Below the pieces are notes generated by a model. That model searched no databases and had not been told where the DNA came from. It saw only the letters and a program-made list of their open reading frames with translations. Made by a program: the position numbers and the translations under genes. Shown piece by piece: positions 54,486-57,440 of a DNA stretch of 57,440 nt. Positions within the stretch are counted from its first letter, which is position 1; each line of letters starts with the position of its first letter. The stretch is from JBCAWW01 sp039024315 (lineage in GTDB: Bacteria > Bacteroidota > Bacteroidia > J057): assembly GCA_039024315.1 (NCBI GenBank), contig JBCCQN010000022.1:1-57440 (forward strand). The letters are read 5' to 3'.

Positions 54486-55415
54486 TTACTCAAAGCGACT
54501 GAGCTCTTCTTTATATCCGCGCAAAAAATCAGCCGTGGCCATGCGTTTTTTACCTGCCAGTTGGAGTTGATCGATTTGCAGCCATCCATCTTGACATGCG
54601 ACTAATATCTGTGATTGGCCCATAGCTTTAATGGTACCCGGCTGCGCCGAACGCTCCTCCTCGGTCATACTGACTTGCAAAATCTTGCAGTTTAGCCCTT
54701 CGAGTGTCGTCCAAGCCGCTGGATAAGGCGACAGTCCTCTGATATGATTATATACTTCTACGGTACTTGCTTCCCAATTGATTCGACAATCTTCTTTGTG
54801 AATCTTGGGCGCGGGGTTTCGATAGAGGCTATCGTCCTGCGGTTTAGCGGCTAATTGTTGGGCATCCAGTCCTTCTACTGTCTGTAATACTAGGCTAGCC
54901 CCCATTTCCATTAATTTGTCGTGCAGGTCGCCCGCTGTCCAATCGGCTGGGATGGCGGTCTTTTCTTGCAGTAAAATGGAACCCGTATCGATTTTATCAT
55001 CGATCATGAAGGTGGTCAGGCCGGTTTCTGTCTCTCCATTGATGATGACCCAATTGATGGGAGCCGCCCCGCGATAGTCGGGGAGGAGGGAAGCGTGGAG
55101 GTTAAAAGTACCGATCTTGGGCATATCCCAAACCACTTTGGGTAGCATACGAAAAGCGACTACTACCATCAAGTCTGGTCTCAAGGCTTCCAGCGCAGCA
55201 ATAAAATCTGGATGGCGTAGCTTTTCAGGCTGTAAGACAGGGATCGCTTGAGAGACCGCATATTCTTTGATTGCCGAAGCCCGTAGCTTGCGTCCCCGCC
55301 CTGCGGGACGATCTGGTGCCGTCACTACGCCCACGACTTCATGAGTTTTAGACTGATGTAAGATCTGTAAAGAAGGGACCGCAAATTCGGGGGTTCCCAT
55401 GAAAATGATACGCAT
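54486..55415 (-). CDS. fmt: Methionyl-tRNA formyltransferase
   Basis: 309 residues, the normal length. MRIIFMGTPEFAVPSLQIL, the formyl-THF site HASLLPDYRGAAPINWVIINGE with catalytic Asn/His, and TTFMIDDKIDTGSIL are all diagnostic. It formylates initiator Met-tRNA. The C-terminal OB-like domain contains an in-frame hairpin repeat (54637-54656, ERSAQP) at a place where the length seems unchanged. A TTG...TAACTTCG pair 5-34 bp upstream resembles a Bacteroidota promoter. Confidence 0.96.
   Translation of the reverse strand: MRIIFMGTPEFAVPSLQILHQSKTHEVVGVVTAPDRPAGRGRKLRASAIKEYAVSQAIPVLQPEKLRHPDFIAALEALRPDLMVVVAFRMLPKVVWDMPKIGTFNLHASLLPDYRGAAPINWVIINGETETGLTTFMIDDKIDTGSILLQEKTAIPADWTAGDLHDKLMEMGASLVLQTVEGLDAQQLAAKPQDDSLYRNPAPKIHKEDCRINWEASTVEVYNHIRGLSPYPAAWTTLEGLNCKILQVSMTEEERSAQPGTIKAMGQSQILVACQDGWLQIDQLQLAGKKRMATADFLRGYKEELSRFE
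54637..54656 (-). repeat. Dispersed hairpin repeat inside fmt
   Basis: Lead-in GAGCGTTC, stem CGGC/GCCG, loop GCA. Encodes ERSAQP. Confidence 0.75.
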
Positions 55416-55571
55416 GTCGCGAAGTTAGCCATTTCTCTGCAAGCAACAACCGGCATTTTTGAGCTTTGAGTGGCATTTTTGAGAAAAACAAATAATTTTT
55501 ATAAAAAATATTTCACAAATTGTTTTATATAACAAATTGATTATTTATCTTTAGGCATAGAAAACGCTCTT

Positions 55572-56240
55572 ATGTTCTTCCGACGCATTCTCACAGGACT
55601 CCCTATCCTTCTGTTATGCCTCACTGCTCAAGCCACTGTCTATACCTTTACGGTGGTAGAAGATCATCTTTTTGAAAACCCCGCCAATTGGTATCCTGCC
55701 TTTCCCGGTACGACGATTGCTCCCTTTGATCATTGGGTGATCGAGGGGGAGATGTACGTATCAGCGGCGGTAATCCGAGTAGAAGGTAATCTTCAGATCG
55801 GCATGCAAGGTGCTTTGATTGCGACGGACTACCACAAAGGAATAGAGGTAGCATTGGGAGGAATCATCGACAATGGTGGTAAGACCCTGGTCAAGCAGAT
55901 TGATTTAGAAGGTAATCTGTTTAATCGTCGTTCCTGCCGCTTTTCAGTGGAAAAACTATTGGCTAAGCCGACTGCTCTGACCCAAAATTATGGTAATCTC
56001 GAAGTCGAGGAGCAATTTCGTAACGAGGGACGTTTTGACAATTACTTTAGTTGTACAGTTAGAGGTGATTTTCGCAACCTAGCGGTTTTTAATCAAATCC
56101 GAAAAGCGCGTTTAGTGGTTGCCGGCGAAATATTTTTTCAGCCGGGTTGTGTACTGACCCAGTCTGCCGAAAGCGAAATTTACGTCGGTCGAGAGGAAAA
56201 GATAGCCATCCATGAACAGCTAGCTGCTATTTTTAAATAA
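55572..56240 (+). CDS. Secreted protein of unknown function
   Basis: 222 residues with a signal peptide (RILTGLPILLLCLTAQA). The mature part opens YTFTVVEDHLFENPANWYPAFPGTTIAPFDHWVIEGEMYV and continues as regular beta sequence (IRVEGNLQIGMQGALIA, VEEQFRNEGRFDNYFSCTVRGDFRN), suggesting a right-handed beta-helix or G8-like fold. No T9SS domain. The call is structural only. TATCTTTA at 55546-55553 could be a weak -7 element. Confidence 0.7.
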   Translation: MFFRRILTGLPILLLCLTAQATVYTFTVVEDHLFENPANWYPAFPGTTIAPFDHWVIEGEMYVSAAVIRVEGNLQIGMQGALIATDYHKGIEVALGGIIDNGGKTLVKQIDLEGNLFNRRSCRFSVEKLLAKPTALTQNYGNLEVEEQFRNEGRFDNYFSCTVRGDFRNLAVFNQIRKARLVVAGEIFFQPGCVLTQSAESEIYVGREEKIAIHEQLAAIFK

Positions 56241-56267
56241 ATGTAATTTGACGATTGTTTACGTGAG

Positions 56268-56295
56268 TCCGGGGCTTAGCTCCGGATTTTTTTTT
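56268..56295 (+). terminator. Intrinsic terminator
   Basis: 8-bp stem (TCCGGGGC with GCTCCGGA, one wobble), 3-nt loop, followed by nine T. It ends the secreted-protein transcript. Confidence 0.9.
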
Positions 56296-56625
56296 GCTCA
56301 AAAAAATGCTTGTGCCAGCATAAATCCAAAAGCTACTCAAAGGCCTTAAGTACTGAGTAGCAAGTATCCCGAAAGCTTTCGGGAGTATTTAGTACAGAGG
56401 AAAAGGTTTTGCTGTACCCTATTGGCCACTCTTCTCAATACTGAATACTGAATACTTGTCTCAGTACTAAAAGAGATCCTAATTCATCAGATTATTCATC
56501 TTTGCAAAAAATTCCTCCGGTCGGAAATCAGCTACCAGAATGGGCCAATTATGAATTTTTCGGCCATGGCAAGTTACATTTTTGCGTCTTGGCAAGACTA
56601 AGAAGCAAAACGCTTAGTCAACAAA
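56296..56625. other. Intergenic region before the four-Cys genes
   Basis: Contains repeat family A copy 4 (56345-56467). The remaining ~155 bp up to the first small secreted gene hold no gene I can support; CATCTTTG near 56500 is one mismatch from a -7 promoter element. Confidence 0.4.
56345..56467 (-). repeat. Intergenic repeat family A, copy 4 (inverted)
   Basis: Read on the minus strand: AGTACTGAGACAAGTATTC, TTCAGTATTGAG, then CTGTACTAAATACT, palindrome CCCGAAAGCTTTCGGG, ATACTTGCTACTCAGTACTTAA. A diverged copy in the opposite orientation, filling most of the gap before the small secreted proteins. Confidence 0.75.
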
Positions 56626-57066
56626 ATGAAAAATCTACTTCTCTTTTCTCTTGCCGTTTTGTTGAGTCTTCCCCTGATGGCTCAGAAGACCCTCAAACTC
56701 CAAAAATCCAAAGTTTACAGCCTCAAGATGCAGGTAAAACGTTCGGATGCTAGCGCTCAGTTCAAAACTTTAGCCCATACTGCTTTAGGGGTTGAGGATG
56801 ACGACGATTGTACCCCTCCGCCTTGTAATGGCATTATTGATCCTTGGACCTGTGAGTGTACTCCTGATATCAAAGATCCTTGGGAAGATGATAAAATCAA
56901 GGCTCGCGCTAATGCCTTTATGCAAATGGAGCAATTAGCGCTCAAAGGTCAAGGCGGCTCTGTCCTCGGTGTCGAGCAGGTCAAGCAAGCCCAAAAACGT
57001 TATCCAGGCCAAAGCCTCAAAGCCATTACTAGCCGCATGAATATTTACGCTAACTCTGGCCGATAA
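56626..57066 (+). CDS. Small secreted four-cysteine protein, family member 1
   Basis: 146 residues. Signal peptide MKNLLLFSLAVLLSLPLMAQ, a Lys-rich region (TLKLQKSKVYSLKMQVKRSD), then an acidic run and the motif DCTPPPCNGIIDPWTCEC with Cys spacing C-x4-C-x8-C-x-C, ending DPWEDDKIKARA. The tail is Gln/Lys-rich and helical. I recognise no family. The next gene is a paralogue with the same signal, acidic run and Cys motif, so this is a duplicated lineage. Two disulfides or metal binding are plausible. Confidence 0.75.
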   Translation: MKNLLLFSLAVLLSLPLMAQKTLKLQKSKVYSLKMQVKRSDASAQFKTLAHTALGVEDDDDCTPPPCNGIIDPWTCECTPDIKDPWEDDKIKARANAFMQMEQLALKGQGGSVLGVEQVKQAQKRYPGQSLKAITSRMNIYANSGR

Positions 57067-57093
57067 AAAATAGTACTTCGCCCCGCTTAAGAT

Positions 57094-57114
57094 GAGCGTT
57101 CGGCGAAGCCGTAA
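57094..57114 (+). repeat. Dispersed hairpin repeat between tandem four-Cys genes
   Basis: Lead-in GAGCGTTC, stem CGGC/GCCG, loop GAA, then TAA. Begins 28 bp after the first gene's stop and 22 bp before the second gene's ATG. Confidence 0.85.
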
Positions 57115-57135
57115 CCTAAAAACCTAAAGAAACCC

Positions 57136-57440
57136 ATGAAGAATCTATTAATCCTCAGCTTGTCGCTCTTACTCACTTTGCCTATCATGGCGCAAAAAGG
57201 GCCAAAATTTAAAAAAGGTAGTCTCAAAGCGTTGAATCTGAAAATCCAGAAGTCAAAGGCCAGTCCAGAGTTCAAAAAACTAATGGATATCACCCTCGCT
57301 GCCGATGATGATGATTGCACACCTCCGCCTTGTACGGGTATTATCGACCCTTGGACCTGTGAATGCTATGACGATATCGTTGACCCATGGGAAGAAGATA
57401 AGGCCAAGGCCACAGCCCAACAAGCAAAAAGACGCTACGA
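57136..57440 (+). CDS. Small secreted four-cysteine protein, family member 2 (cut by window end)
   Basis: Open from ATG 57136 to the window end. Signal MKNLLILSLSLLLTLPIMAQ, Lys-rich stretch (KFKKGSLKALNLKIQKSK), acidic run, then DCTPPPCTGIIDPWTCEC and DPWEEDKAKA, nearly identical in the core to the preceding gene while flanks differ. Only ~101 residues are visible; the 3' end is missing. Confidence 0.75.
   Translation, partial: MKNLLILSLSLLLTLPIMAQKGPKFKKGSLKALNLKIQKSKASPEFKKLMDITLAADDDDCTPPPCTGIIDPWTCECYDDIVDPWEEDKAKATAQQAKRRY

Noticed and set aside
6108..57114. Reading the hairpin repeats as transcription terminators
   Set aside because: Most lack a T-run, half are inside genes, and they occur in both orientations; true terminators in the window look different and follow separately.
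1..57440. CRISPR array, rRNA or tRNA genes
   Set aside because: No regularly spaced identical repeats and no recognisable RNA gene sequence were found on reading through.

Overview
The window looks like a chromosomal segment of a Bacteroidota bacterium, most likely an aerobic, aquatic member of the Saprospiria/Lewinella type. This is judged from gene content only: several proteins carry C-terminal type IX secretion (T9SS type A) sorting domains, there is a FecI/FecR pair with an STN-type TonB receptor, BshA (bacillithiol), DUF4834, DUF5106-type thioredoxin lipoproteins, DUF1800/DUF1501 exported proteins, two sulfatases and a GH16 glycanase. No rRNA, tRNA or CRISPR array was recognised.

Layout. 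1-3.4 kb is an A/T-rich accessory stretch: the tail of a probable polymorphic toxin, a double-SUKH immunity protein, and a tyrosine recombinase facing it. 3.4-11.9 kb is a co-directional cluster: TonB receptor with a signalling domain, DUF1800, DUF1501, a discoidin-like T9SS protein, ECF sigma factor and FecR anti-sigma factor, ended by a strong hairpin. 11.9-18.3 kb holds a T9SS metalloprotease, an EVE-domain protein, two small surface proteins, and an AhpD-like protein with an AraC regulator. 18.5-28.4 kb holds an M50B-like protease and ABC exporter, a SPOR-like protein, a serine hydrolase, GH16, a sulfatase and DUF5996. 28.4-42.6 kb is mainly housekeeping: purL, an iron-type dehydrogenase, two paralogous thioredoxin-fold proteins, ispE, a DUF4834 gene, bshA, nuoJKL and kdsB. 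42.9-57.4 kb holds a PD40/VWA surface protein, a methyltransferase, lipoproteins, a second sulfatase overlapping a very large sugar-dehydrogenase/diheme/T9SS protein, fmt, and a tandem pair of small four-cysteine secreted proteins cut by the window end.

The most unusual signal is not a gene. A ~20-bp hairpin repeat occurs at least 28 times between 6.1 and 57.1 kb, about once per 1.8 kb, on both strands. It sits both just after stop codons and inside reading frames, including kdsB, fmt and purL. It has a constant lead-in (AGCGTTC or ATCGTTC), a 4-bp stem whose inner bases change in a compensatory way (CTGC/GCAG, CCGC/GCGG, CGGC/GCCG, CTCC/GGAG, CCTC/GAGG) and usually a 3-nt loop. The compensatory changes imply that the fold is conserved and not just the sequence. 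A second intergenic repeat family of about 110-215 bp (four copies, one with 35-bp terminal inverted repeats) and a nested palindrome ahead of kdsB were also found.

All coordinates and motifs were read by eye. Family names come from recognisable motifs and remembered family patterns, without database searches.
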